Origin: CAYGUK01 sp964352985
GTDB lineage: Bacteria > Pseudomonadota > Gammaproteobacteria > JAHCLG01
Length of the DNA stretch: 55,441 nucleotides
Assembly (NCBI GenBank): GCA_964352985.1
Contig: CAYGUK010000012.1
Coordinates: forward strand, 1-55,441
Reading direction: 5' to 3'
The notes under the pieces are model-generated. The model worked only from the letters and a program-made list of their open reading frames with translations, did not search any database and was not told the origin of the DNA. A program made the position numbers and the translations under genes. Position 1 is the stretch's first letter. The number at the start of each line of letters is the position of its first letter. Shown here in pieces: positions 17,995-26,570 of this stretch.

Positions 17995-18816
17995 ATGGCA
18001 AGTTTAAAAGGAAAGCGAATTTTAATTACAGGTGCTTCACGCGGAATTGGTGAAGCAATCGCCATGCGTGCTGCTCGTGATGGCGCATCAATTGCAGTCG
18101 CTGCAAAATCGAGTGTTGCGCATCCCAAACTTCCTGGCACAATTCATAGTGTCGCAAAAAATATAGAAGCTTTCGGTGGCAAAGCCTTACCGATAAAATT
18201 AGATGTGCGTGAAGTTGATAATATTCAGCAAGCCGTGCAAAAAACTGTCGATGAATTTGGTGGGATTGATATTTTAGTGAATAATGCGAGTGCGATTTAT
18301 CTTGCACCGACGCTTGATACACCAATGAAACGTTTTGATTTAATGTTTAATGTTAATGTTCGAGCAACTTTTGCGGTATCACAAGCTTGTTTACCACATT
18401 TATTAAAAAGTGATAATCCTCATATTTTAAATTTAGCACCGCCATTAAATATGGATAAGAAATGGTTTAAAGATCATTGCGCTTATACTATGTCTAAATA
18501 TGGTATGAGTATGTGCACTCTCGGGATGGCAGCTGAATTTAAAGATAAAGGTGTTGCGGTTAATTCGTTATGGCCAAAAACGGCGATTGCGACAGCCGCG
18601 ATCGAAGTGAATTTTCCACCGCAAATTTTACAAGCATCGCGCAAAGCCGATATTATGGCAGATGCCGCGCATATTATTTTAACGCGCAATAGTAAAACAT
18701 GTAGTGGCAATTTCTTCATCGATGAAGCCGTGTTACAACAAGAAGGGATAGATGATTTTTCATCATATGCGATTAATCCCGAAGTAGAATTATTTCATGA
18801 TTTCTTTTTGGATTAA
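17995..18816 (+). CDS. HSDL2-type short-chain dehydrogenase/reductase
   Basis: 273 residues with a Rossmann fold: TGASRGIG (12-19), LDVREV (69-74), NNAS (96-99) and YTMSK with Tyr164 and Lys168. The long loop before Tyr164 (PPLNMDKKWFKDHCAY), SLWPKTAIATAA and the ending FFLD mark it as HSDL2-like, a group tied to lipid metabolism. The usual catalytic serine (ISPPLN in HSDL2) is Ala148 here, so oxidoreductase activity may be reduced or altered. It is coupled to the crotonase (2-base gap) and VOC genes. Confidence 0.85.
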   Translation: MASLKGKRILITGASRGIGEAIAMRAARDGASIAVAAKSSVAHPKLPGTIHSVAKNIEAFGGKALPIKLDVREVDNIQQAVQKTVDEFGGIDILVNNASAIYLAPTLDTPMKRFDLMFNVNVRATFAVSQACLPHLLKSDNPHILNLAPPLNMDKKWFKDHCAYTMSKYGMSMCTLGMAAEFKDKGVAVNSLWPKTAIATAAIEVNFPPQILQASRKADIMADAAHIILTRNSKTCSGNFFIDEAVLQQEGIDDFSSYAINPEVELFHDFFLD

Positions 18817-18819
18817 GTG

Positions 18820-19233
18820 ATGACAAATAAATTCGAACCAAGGATGAGTCTAATAACATTAGGCGTTAGTGATTTAGTGCGAGCCACTGAATTTTATCAA
18901 CAGGGCTTAGGCTTTCCGTTAGCACAACATTCAAATGAACATGTTTCGTTTTTTGAATTAGCACATGTTTGGTTAGGTTTATTCCCTAAAACTGAATTAG
19001 CTAAAGATGCGACGGTACCCATCATCGATTCAGGGTATGCGTCTTTTACCATTGCACATAATGTTACAACTAAAGAACAAGTTGATATGTGTTTAGAAAT
19101 TGCAAAACAAGCCGGTGCCACAATCATCAAGCCCGCCGCAGAGGTTTTTTGGGGAGGATACTCCGGCTATTTTGCAGATCTTGACCAACATTTATGGGAA
19201 GTTGCTTTTAATCCTCATTTTTGGATTGAGTAA
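18820..19233 (+). CDS. VOC family (glyoxalase/bleomycin-resistance fold) protein
   Basis: 137 residues from ATG at 18820; a GTG at 18817 adds one residue. The fold shows in the N-terminal MSLITLGVSDLVRATEFYQQGLGF, the EHVSFFEL strand, and the ending GYSGYFADLDQHLWEVAFNP, typical of small glyoxalase-like proteins with one metal-binding Glu near the C-terminus. It is the last gene of the operon that starts at 14363. The specific reaction is unknown. Confidence 0.85.
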   Translation: MTNKFEPRMSLITLGVSDLVRATEFYQQGLGFPLAQHSNEHVSFFELAHVWLGLFPKTELAKDATVPIIDSGYASFTIAHNVTTKEQVDMCLEIAKQAGATIIKPAAEVFWGGYSGYFADLDQHLWEVAFNPHFWIE

Positions 19234-19242
19234 TACGAGATA

Positions 19243-19265
19243 AAAAATGGTTAGTTAGACTAACC
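19243..19265 (-). terminator. Rho-independent terminator of the small membrane-protein remnant
   Basis: On the minus strand GGTTAGT-CTA-ACTAACC forms a perfect 7-bp hairpin (19249-19265) followed by ATTTTTTA. It overlaps the final codons and stop of the remnant at 19255-19484. It also lies 16 bases past the VOC stop, so the hairpin might serve both strands. Confidence 0.55.
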
Positions 19266-19484
19266 AACAATAAAATAAAATGTCTAAAACACAAAGACCA
19301 ATAACAGTAAATGTTAAAACCATACCTAATATCCTGCCTACAACTTTTGGCTGATTTTGCTGTTCTAAATGTGAGCGTAAGATATTTTATGTTTACGACG
19401 CATTAAAATCACATTCCGACTTAAATAAATTAATAAAAATGCCAAAATAAAAAGTGTGATACTGAATATATGATATAAGTTCAT
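19255..19484 (-). pseudogene. Small two-helix membrane protein broken by a one-base frameshift
   Basis: ATG at 19484 follows a strong AGAGGA. The first frame encodes MNLYHIFSITLFILAFLLIY, one membrane helix and a basic loop (MRRKHKIS) before an early TAG. Continuing one frame over gives EQQNQPKVVGRILGMVLTF and a second helix ending in LFYCWLV at a TAA that sits on a terminator. The good ribosome site, the matching ends and the terminator argue for one original gene of about 75 codons. Either it is truly broken or there is a base error near 19375-19390. Confidence 0.55.
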
Positions 19485-20148
19485 TTAATAATTCCTCTAA
19501 ATAATTATTAAAATAAAGCATAGCTATAATACTAGACATTATTTTTATTCTAAAAGCAATGAAATTTTTATAATAACGAAATATTTTTAATATAAATTAG
19601 AATGCTATATTAGACTCCCAGGGAGGGAAAAACTTTTTAAGAAATATAGCCATTTTCCAGTATTTGAATATTGGCTTACCCGTGCGGGATATCGATTACC
19701 AATTTTATCTTTTATTATTCTTAATCATTAGTAAAAACAATGATACTCATAGCAAAGCGCCCAAATATAAACCATATTAATTAATAGTAGAGTGAAAAGT
19801 TATATCTATGTTGCAATTAAATCTTTAGATAGCCTCATAAAATTAGGTCGAATAAGTAAACCCTTTAGTTTTATTGCAAATAAGTTTAAATTAAAACCTA
19901 TAATTGGTAACAGTAAGCATGGTTATGGTATTATTCAGAAAATAGTTTAAATTTGGAAAAAGTATTAAAATATTTAGAAATGACACTAGAGTAATTTAAA
20001 ATTTACATCCAGTTTTCGTTTTGTAATAGTCCATGCCAATAATCTCAAGGAGGCCGACATATTCGCAAAATTGGCTCAAAATATTTGTGGATTAACAACT
20101 GAATATATTTAGTTATTAAATAAACTTAAACAGTACCGAAAGGGAAAG
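19485..20148. other. Eroded region before the MFS gene
   Basis: 664 bases with no intact gene. The stretch near 19620-19720 keeps a short open frame, including FPVFEYWLTRAGYRLP, of unknown origin. 19813-19950 looks like a DegV remnant. The last 200 bases carry only the ribosome site AAAGGGAAAG of the transporter at 20149. Confidence 0.45.
19813..19950 (+). pseudogene. Fragment of a DegV-family gene
   Basis: 46 open codons reading SLDSLIKLGRISKPFSF and then KLKPIIG resemble the conserved DegV core (pattern LkxLkkgGRIS...NILnIKPI), which binds fatty acids. There is no proper start, and the rest of a roughly 280-residue DegV protein is missing on either side. This is most likely a relic. Confidence 0.4.
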
Positions 20149-21357
20149 ATGAAAAAACAGTTAAGCCTTTTACTAACACTTGCCTTGTTATTCTATTGTT
20201 TAGATTTCTTCTTTAGAATTTCGCAAAGTATTATTGTCACCCAATTAATGCAACAATATACGACTGATACGTTAGGTATTGGAGGATTTGCCTCAGCTTT
20301 TTATATTGGTTATGCCATTATGCAAATACCTTCTGGATTAATTCTTGATTCATTAAATTTTAATCGCGTGTTTGCCCTCAGTATTGTTTTATGTGCTCTG
20401 TGTTTTATTGGTTTTACGCAATCAACTATGTATGTGATGGGATATATTTTTCGATTTTTAATTGGAATGACGTCCGCCTTTTCTTTTATCTCTGTTTTAT
20501 ATTTAGCAAGACGCTATTTCGCACCCCATAATTTTAGTTTTATTGCAGGTATTGCTATTGCTGCGGGGACTTTAGCTGCAGCAAGTGTTCAATCTATAGG
20601 AACATGTTTAATTAACTATTTTAGTTGGCATAGTGTTTTTTCTGGATTTGCTTTATTAGCAGTTTTAATTGGATTAATTATTCTTTTACCCGCGCTTAAG
20701 TTGATTGAAAAAAATGGCCAAGAATCATCAAAATTAAAACTGAGTTCAGCAAAAACACAAATTATTAATATAATTAAAACACCCATCATTATACGTAATG
20801 CGATCATTGGCAGTTTATTCTATTTGCCTACTACAATATTTGCCTCACTCTGGGGGATCCCATTTTTACAATATCATTATGGATTTAGTAAACAAGCAGC
20901 TTCATTTGGGATTATGATAATATTTTTAGGTTGGGCAATCGGCTCGCCTATATTAGGCTATCGTTCTAGATATTCAAATTTTTCTTATCTTTATATTTTG
21001 ATTGGAGCAGTCATTGGTTTTATCACTTCTATTATATTAATCTATTTTACTTCGAGTAGTTTCTTAGTGTGGTTGTTGTTACTTATTTTTGGTCTCGCCT
21101 CAAGCGCACAGTCCATGGTTTGGAAAATATTTGACAATCATTGCCCGAAAGAATTTCAGGGATTTGCTATTTCATATACAAATATGATAATTATGATTAG
21201 CGGTGCCATTTTTCATATTGTTGTGGGTTACTTATTAAGTGCAAATATCATTGTCAATTCTCAAAATCACATAAATTATGCCATTGGTTTAGCAATTATT
21301 CCGATTTCATTTTTTCTTGTAGCGATATTATCTTTAACACTACGAAATACTGATTAA
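20149..21357 (+). CDS. Major facilitator superfamily transporter (12 helices)
   Basis: 402 residues, nearly all hydrophobic, with about twelve membrane segments. The MFS pattern shows in FYIGYAIMQIPSGLILDSLNF between helices 2 and 3 (a variant of the G-x-x-D-R loop), FRFLIGMTSAFSF and a central hydrophilic loop around residues 185-205. The group is common in intracellular gammaproteobacteria, where it moves sugars, amino acids or phosphate esters; the substrate here is not evident. The gene is convergent with the orphan at 21378, only 20 bases apart. Confidence 0.88.
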   Translation: MKKQLSLLLTLALLFYCLDFFFRISQSIIVTQLMQQYTTDTLGIGGFASAFYIGYAIMQIPSGLILDSLNFNRVFALSIVLCALCFIGFTQSTMYVMGYIFRFLIGMTSAFSFISVLYLARRYFAPHNFSFIAGIAIAAGTLAAASVQSIGTCLINYFSWHSVFSGFALLAVLIGLIILLPALKLIEKNGQESSKLKLSSAKTQIINIIKTPIIIRNAIIGSLFYLPTTIFASLWGIPFLQYHYGFSKQAASFGIMIIFLGWAIGSPILGYRSRYSNFSYLYILIGAVIGFITSIILIYFTSSSFLVWLLLLIFGLASSAQSMVWKIFDNHCPKEFQGFAISYTNMIIMISGAIFHIVVGYLLSANIIVNSQNHINYAIGLAIIPISFFLVAILSLTLRNTD

Positions 21358-21377
21358 TTTTACTTAATAAATGATAT

Positions 21378-22361
21378 TTATTTTTTTCCAAAGGGACTTT
21401 TAAAGTGAATTTTACTATCAGGAAGTCGATGTATTCCTTGTGATGATTCTAATTTTAATAACATTGTGCCTGCTACATTTGCATGTTGGAAATGCGTGCG
21501 ATTTTTGGGTAAATCATAATTGCCATAACATGACGCAATTTGTCGAACAAGTTGATAGTAGATGTCATGATGTTGCCAAACATCAGCATGGTTTAGTAAT
21601 ATGTTATTTAAGTCGATTCTTCTTTCTTCAGGTATCGCCATTGGATTAGGCCACAAATATAATAAACGTTCGAACTCATTTTTTGATAAATTTAAAGCTG
21701 CTTGTTTGCCAGGATCTATACTCAATAAACTAAATTCGCGGTCTTTTTTATCGTCAATAAGTTTAATAACGAGTCTTTCAGTTTTAGATAATTTAATCCT
21801 CTCCATAGTCCTCGCACGCGATCGATGTGCGCTAGTAACAGGTTCAAAAACCTTACCAGTAGGGACTCTAACATGCCCATATGATCTTTTTATAAAGTCA
21901 GGCGTGGATAATCTTCTATGAATGCTCTCGCAGGAACTTGCTCTAGCTTTACGAGGTCCTCCTCCCTCACTGTCTTGAGGTATCTCGTAATAGGATGAGA
22001 AATGTTTAGTTTCTTGTTGACGAAAAACCTCTATATCTTCTGGTAAATCAATTAATTCTACATTTGCCAGTTCATGTATTTTTCGAAATAAAGCATAATA
22101 TCTTGCATCTTGACTCACAAAATAACGATATTTTTCAAGACAGATAATGAGGCCATCTAAAATGTATTTTTCTTGGAATAAATTTCTAAATAAAGTAATA
22201 GCGCTTCTTACACCATATTGAGCTTTAGCCCAACTATCGAGAAATTGGCGAAGATTAATTCTATCTTGATTTAATTCTTCGTCACTATGGCCGATTTCAT
22301 CGCGTGATTCAGTTAGAAAAGTCTCAATTGTCTTGAGAATGTTATTTAGTCTTGAAAACAT
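21378..22361 (-). CDS. Orphan helical protein, possible effector
   Basis: 327 residues, soluble, no signal peptide. There is an N-terminal helical domain (1-125), a Ser/Arg/Gly-rich linker (about 130-190, with GGGPRKARASS and HRSRARTMERIKLSKTERL) and a C-terminal helical part. The end of the first domain (YYALFRKIHEL, later DLPEDIEVF) and the C-terminal YYQLVRQIASC with DLPKN look alike, suggesting an internal repeat. No family is recognised. The layout of two helical parts joined by a basic linker fits secreted effectors of this kind of bacterium, but that is inference. Confidence 0.65.
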   Translation of the reverse strand: MFSRLNNILKTIETFLTESRDEIGHSDEELNQDRINLRQFLDSWAKAQYGVRSAITLFRNLFQEKYILDGLIICLEKYRYFVSQDARYYALFRKIHELANVELIDLPEDIEVFRQQETKHFSSYYEIPQDSEGGGPRKARASSCESIHRRLSTPDFIKRSYGHVRVPTGKVFEPVTSAHRSRARTMERIKLSKTERLVIKLIDDKKDREFSLLSIDPGKQAALNLSKNEFERLLYLWPNPMAIPEERRIDLNNILLNHADVWQHHDIYYQLVRQIASCYGNYDLPKNRTHFQHANVAGTMLLKLESSQGIHRLPDSKIHFKSPFGKK

Positions 22362-22533
22362 AATGCTACCAATTTATTCTTATTTTAATTAAAACTTTAT
22401 TAGGTACTATTTATGTTGTTGAAAAGAAATAGTAAAAACCTAAAAGTTTATTTGGAATATTTAATTTCTTATATAATTATAGCATTAATAAATAAAATGC
22501 AAAAAAAAAAAATAAAAAAATGAGATACAGATA

Positions 22534-23436
22534 TTATGCCAGAAGAATACCCAGCATAAATTCATTAAATTTACTCGGGTGCTCATACTGAATAAAATGC
22601 CCGCATTTATCGAGTAATGTTAACGTGGCATTAGTAAAAGAATTTTTCGCTGTAAATGCATGCGAAACAGGTGTGACCGTATCTTGCTTACCCCAAATTA
22701 TCGACACGGGCAATGTCAAATGGCTTAATTGATCTCGAAATTCTTTATGTGATTTTTCTTTTAATCCAAAAAAATTAGCATCATTGCGCAGTGTTTTTAA
22801 AACAGATTTTTTTGCTCGAGGTAAATTAAATGCCATCTCGACAAAATCATCATCAATTGATTTATTATTAAAAACGATATTTTCATAACCTTTACGCACG
22901 GTTTGTTGGGAATGAGTCAAGGTGAGTAATTCCCCAATTAACGGCACTGTTAAAATACGGAGTAAAAATGCAATATCATCACCAAAGCCAGCACTTGCAA
23001 CCAGAATGAGTTGTTGAAATAAACCGGGGTGTTGCAAAGTTAATAGAATTGAAATAGCACCACCTAAAGAGTGACCCACTAAATAAATATTTTTAAGGTC
23101 TAAGGTTCTAACAAATTTTGCAATGATTTCTGCTTGTGATCTCGCATCAACGGCTTGATAATCATGGCTACTTAAGCCATAACCAATTAAATCGAGTGCG
23201 ACCACACGATAATCTGTTTGAAAAAAATCAATATTTTTCGCCCAATTTTCAACTGAACCTCCTAAGCCATGAATATAAAATATTGTTTTATCGCCTTGAC
23301 CTTGTGACCAATAACGAATTTTTTTTCCATCAATTTCGATAAATTGATTTTCAAATTGATTAAATAACGTTTCTTTCATCTCTTTCTCGGCATTAGCTAA
23401 ATTTTTACTTGATTTAAAAATTGGGGAACTTGACAC
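22534..23436 (-). CDS. Alpha/beta-hydrolase fold protein
   Basis: 300 residues from GTG at 23436 (AAGGA ten bases ahead); ATG at 23379 is an alternative. The catalytic triad is visible: Ser123 in LVGHSLGGA, Asp252 in IIWGKQDTVTP and His280 in KCGHFIQYEHP. The oxyanion motif FYIHGLGGS is at 53-61. It most resembles the MhpC/esterase/haloperoxidase-like group. No signal peptide, so cytoplasmic. It overlaps the end of the histidine-kinase gene by 23 bases, so it is the third gene of the two-component operon; the substrate is unknown. Confidence 0.88.
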   Translation of the reverse strand: MSSSPIFKSSKNLANAEKEMKETLFNQFENQFIEIDGKKIRYWSQGQGDKTIFYIHGLGGSVENWAKNIDFFQTDYRVVALDLIGYGLSSHDYQAVDARSQAEIIAKFVRTLDLKNIYLVGHSLGGAISILLTLQHPGLFQQLILVASAGFGDDIAFLLRILTVPLIGELLTLTHSQQTVRKGYENIVFNNKSIDDDFVEMAFNLPRAKKSVLKTLRNDANFFGLKEKSHKEFRDQLSHLTLPVSIIWGKQDTVTPVSHAFTAKNSFTNATLTLLDKCGHFIQYEHPSKFNEFMLGILLA

Positions 23437-24805
23437 AAACTTCTAATCCTTGTCCTTGACTGTTTTCACCTAAAATAACTTCGGCATGATGCGAATCTGC
23501 AATCTGTTGCACGATGGCTAAACCTAATCCACTGCCTGGGCTTTTTGTGCCTAATATGCGATAGAATCGTTCAAAGACTTGCGAGCGAAGTTCTTCTGCA
23601 ATCCCTGGGCCATTATCGATGACTTTAAGCAAAATGTGTTCTACCGATGCTTCTAATTTAACTTGGATTAAACTATTTTCAGGCGTATAACGAATGGCAT
23701 TGTCAATTAAATTTCTAACTAAAATGCTCAAGGCTGTTGCTGTACCAAAAATAGAATAGTTTTTTTCGCCACCAACAAATTCAATTTCAATATTTTTTTC
23801 AAGGGCCGTGGGAACGATATCTGCTATGACAGTGGTGATAATATTATTTAAATTTACTTTCGTAAAATCACTTAAGGCACTATCTGGCACTAAACGAGAT
23901 AGTGTTAATAATTGTTGGACGACATGGGTGGCACGATCGACACCAGCAATTAATTTTTTTAATGAGGCAATACGCTCGTTATCTGTTTTAGCTAATTGGG
24001 CGACTTGTGCTTGCGTTTTTAACGCGGCGAGCGGTGTGCGTAATTCATGGGCGGCATTAGCTGAAAAAGATTTTTCACGTTCAAAGCCTTGTTGTAGTCT
24101 AACAAATAATTTATTGAGTTCATCGATTAGTGGTTTTACTTCATGCGGTACGACTTTTAAATCCACTGGTTCTAAAAAATTAGGTGCGCGATGACCGACT
24201 TCTTTTGCTACCTTTTTAATACTATAAAGTCCTCGCCCAGCAATAAACCAAATTAATATACCTAAAACTGGCATGCTGATGAGTAAAATATAAAAAGCAT
24301 CAAACGCAATTTTATGGCCAAGTTGATGTCGAATGTCTAAGCGTTCTGCTGTGACAATGCGGAGACCTGTTTTTTCGTTATAGAGCGTGAACACGCGCCA
24401 CGGTTTTCCATTTATCGCTTGCTCACTAAAGCCTTGGGGCGTATTGGCTAACGGAATTTTAGGCGCATCTTTTGTGTGAAGTAACAAGTGATCTTGTTTA
24501 TCCCAAACTTGAAATTGGAATTTTCCTTCAAAGGTATTCGCTTGACTTTGTTGTCCTTGAAAAATGTTTTGTGATTGTAGTGGAATAGTGTTAATTAATT
24601 GTTGAATATGTTTTAAATCTCGATTTGATAAATCTTCACCAATGAGTGCTTGAAAGGTAAGTGACGATTCACTTAACCATTGATCTAAATGATGACTAAT
24701 AGCTCTTTCATCTAAAACATAATTCGCCAGTGCGCTTAACACGGTAATAATAAGAATACCCAATAAGAGATGAACTAATAAATAGTTTCGAATGGAGCGA
24801 TTCAT
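23414..24805 (-). CDS. Sensor histidine kinase (QseC/PmrB-type)
   Basis: 463 residues. Membrane helices at about 8-30 and 168-188 enclose a periplasmic sensor of some 135 residues, followed by a HAMP-like linker. The kinase core has His253 in SANAAHELRTPLAALK, the N-box LVRNLIDNAIRY (Asn365), DNGPGI (397-402) and GSGLGLA (424-430). The gene overlaps its response regulator by four bases (ATGA), giving a standard pair, with an alpha/beta hydrolase as third gene. In related pathogens such pairs control envelope or virulence genes; the signal here is unknown. Confidence 0.93.
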   Translation of the reverse strand: MNRSIRNYLLVHLLLGILIITVLSALANYVLDERAISHHLDQWLSESSLTFQALIGEDLSNRDLKHIQQLINTIPLQSQNIFQGQQSQANTFEGKFQFQVWDKQDHLLLHTKDAPKIPLANTPQGFSEQAINGKPWRVFTLYNEKTGLRIVTAERLDIRHQLGHKIAFDAFYILLISMPVLGILIWFIAGRGLYSIKKVAKEVGHRAPNFLEPVDLKVVPHEVKPLIDELNKLFVRLQQGFEREKSFSANAAHELRTPLAALKTQAQVAQLAKTDNERIASLKKLIAGVDRATHVVQQLLTLSRLVPDSALSDFTKVNLNNIITTVIADIVPTALEKNIEIEFVGGEKNYSIFGTATALSILVRNLIDNAIRYTPENSLIQVKLEASVEHILLKVIDNGPGIAEELRSQVFERFYRILGTKSPGSGLGLAIVQQIADSHHAEVILGENSQGQGLEVCVKFPNF

Positions 24806-25464
24806 TTTTCTTTTTCAACCATATATCCAACACCACGAATTGTGCGAATAAATTTTTGGCCTAGTTTTTTACGTAAATTGTGAATGTGAACTTCGAGTGC
24901 GTTACTATCAACATCTTCACCCCAACCATAAAGCGTTTGTGTTAAATATTCGCGTGACATCACACGACCAATGTTTTCCAGTAACTTTTGTAATAGGGCG
25001 AATTCTCGACGTGGAATATTGAGTAATTCTTCTGATTTTGTCACCGTATGTGATGCGGGATCGAGGATAATATCTTGATAACTAATCACCGGTTCTGCGC
25101 GTGAGTTGAGTCGTCTTTGCAATGCGCGAATACGCGCACATAACTCATCGAGATCAAAAGGTTTCGTCACGTAGTCATCAGCCCCATAATCTAAACCTTG
25201 CACACGTTCTTCAATACTGTCACGAGCGGTTAAAATTAAAATGGGGATCGCGCTGCCTTTATTGCGAAGTGTTTGTAACACAGTTAAGCCTGAAATTTTG
25301 GGTAAACCTAAATCTAAAACCATGAGATCAAAGTTTTCATCTTCAATCGCTTGCAAAGCGGATCCACCGTCTTTAAGCCAGTCGACAGTGTGGCCATCGT
25401 GTGATAATCCGGCTTTAAGTCCGTCACCTAATAATTCATCGTCTTCGACTAATAAAATCCGCAT
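24802..25464 (-). CDS. OmpR-family response regulator
   Basis: 220 residues: receiver domain with Glu7-Asp8-Asp9, phosphoacceptor Asp51 (MVLDLGLP), Thr79 and Lys101 (VTKPFD), then a winged-helix DNA-binding domain. The latter shows LLNIPRREFALLQKLLEN, the SREYLTQTLYGW turn and the wing HIHNLRKKL with TIRGVGYMV. It resembles QseB/PmrA. The promoter probably lies in the 115-base gap upstream, which contains scattered TTAA tetramers but no exact PmrA-type tandem box. First gene of the regulator-kinase-hydrolase operon. Confidence 0.94.
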   Translation of the reverse strand: MRILLVEDDELLGDGLKAGLSHDGHTVDWLKDGGSALQAIEDENFDLMVLDLGLPKISGLTVLQTLRNKGSAIPILILTARDSIEERVQGLDYGADDYVTKPFDLDELCARIRALQRRLNSRAEPVISYQDIILDPASHTVTKSEELLNIPRREFALLQKLLENIGRVMSREYLTQTLYGWGEDVDSNALEVHIHNLRKKLGQKFIRTIRGVGYMVEKEK

Positions 25465-25579
25465 AATTATCCTTATAATAATAATATTTTAACGTTAATT
25501 ATTTCTGGCTTAAGTTTGAATTGCAAGCGTTATCAATATTCTATGATACTGATTTTGTGAAAATTTTATCATATGCACT

Positions 25580-26329
25580 TTAATTTAACAAATCAAGTGG
25601 TCGGAAAAAGTGGATGACAGCTTGGTTACTAATAAATGAAACATTATAAGGATGTTCTGCGATTAAAGTCGTAAACGATGATGCGCTAGATAAACTTGCA
25701 ATGGTTTCAGCGATTTTGCCAAATAAGATCAATTGAATTTGTGGCTTTTTTTGCTGAAGAATTTGTAGTAGCGTATCAACAAAAGGTAACCATATTTTAG
25801 CATCGTATTTAACTTGTTTAGGCCGAAATACTAATGACGCATTTAATAATAAAAATCCACGAGTGATCATATTCGTAAATAATTCATGACCTGTTTTAAT
25901 CATCTTTGATTTATCGAGTTCCGCGATAGCTTCTTGACTGGTATCGGATAATGTTAAGTGATCACTCGCGACTAATAACATTTTCATGATATTACGTAAT
26001 GATGTGGCACGGTTAACTTCTTTACTCATCCCATTACTCGACCATAAATTTTTTACTGCATTATCCCAAAAGGCATAGCCATTTGCTGAAATCTCACGTG
26101 GATAAGGTGATTCACCAAATAAAATAAATTGGGTGGTCGATAATGGTTGACTAAAGGCATTTAATATTTTTTGTGGGCCAGGTAACCAGGTCTGATTTGC
26201 CATTAATTCAATAAGATAAGTTTGAGGTAGGGTAGAGAGTGCGGATTTAACTAAGGGTAACCAACTGGTATGAATCGCGCTTCTTGCTAATAAATCATTG
26301 ATGGGATCCGTGATATTTATTATGGCCAC
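25580..26329 (-). CDS. Uracil-DNA-glycosylase-like protein lacking catalytic Asp
   Basis: 249 residues clearly related to family 1 UDG: the water-activating loop region FILFGESPYPREI then ANGYAF (matching GQDPYH...HGLAF), the strand FLLLNASLV, and EHPYNV near the end in place of the HPSP loop, with a following His. The catalytic Asp of GQDPYH is Ser74 here, and the terminal His of that motif is Pro77. The protein may be inactive on uracil, have another substrate, or only bind DNA. It stands alone, 115 bases downstream of no partner. Confidence 0.7.
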   Translation of the reverse strand: MAIINITDPINDLLARSAIHTSWLPLVKSALSTLPQTYLIELMANQTWLPGPQKILNAFSQPLSTTQFILFGESPYPREISANGYAFWDNAVKNLWSSNGMSKEVNRATSLRNIMKMLLVASDHLTLSDTSQEAIAELDKSKMIKTGHELFTNMITRGFLLLNASLVFRPKQVKYDAKIWLPFVDTLLQILQQKKPQIQLILFGKIAETIASLSSASSFTTLIAEHPYNVSFISNQAVIHFFRPLDLLN

Positions 26330-26396
26330 AAAATACTACCTCATTGTTTAGTGAAATGTTATTATAGCACCTTGATTAAATCAGGGTGTGAGTCGA

Positions 26397-26570
26397 GTGG
26401 ATAATAAATTATTAGATATTTTAGTCTGTCCCATTTGTAAAGGTAAATTAGAATATAAAAAAGAGTTACAACAATTAATTTGTAAATTCGATAAATTAAT
26501 TTATCCCATCGAAGATGGTATTCCGATTATGCTAGCAGATAAAGCGATGAAATTATCAGAGGATGCGTAA
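26397..26570 (+). CDS. Trm112/YcaR-family small protein
   Basis: 57 residues from GTG at 26397, ten bases after AGGG; GTG at 26388 is possible but would have no ribosome spacing. The Trm112 pattern is clear: DNKLLDILVCPICKGKL, a second part QQLICKF, and YPIEDGIPIML. Eukaryotic Trm112 activates methyltransferases; the bacterial protein is commonly found next to kdsB, as here, and its role is less certain. Two of the four possible zinc cysteines remain (CPIC), plus one at LICKF. Its stop overlaps the kdsB start (TAATG). Confidence 0.85.
   Translation: MDNKLLDILVCPICKGKLEYKKELQQLICKFDKLIYPIEDGIPIMLADKAMKLSEDA

Noticed and set aside
23808..24194. 128-codon open frame opposite the histidine kinase
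   Set aside because: The kinase motifs are on the other strand and complete; this is an antisense shadow.
25465..25579. PmrA-type tandem box before the response regulator
   Set aside because: TTAA tetramers are present but not at the spacing of the known box, and such tetramers are frequent in AT-rich DNA.
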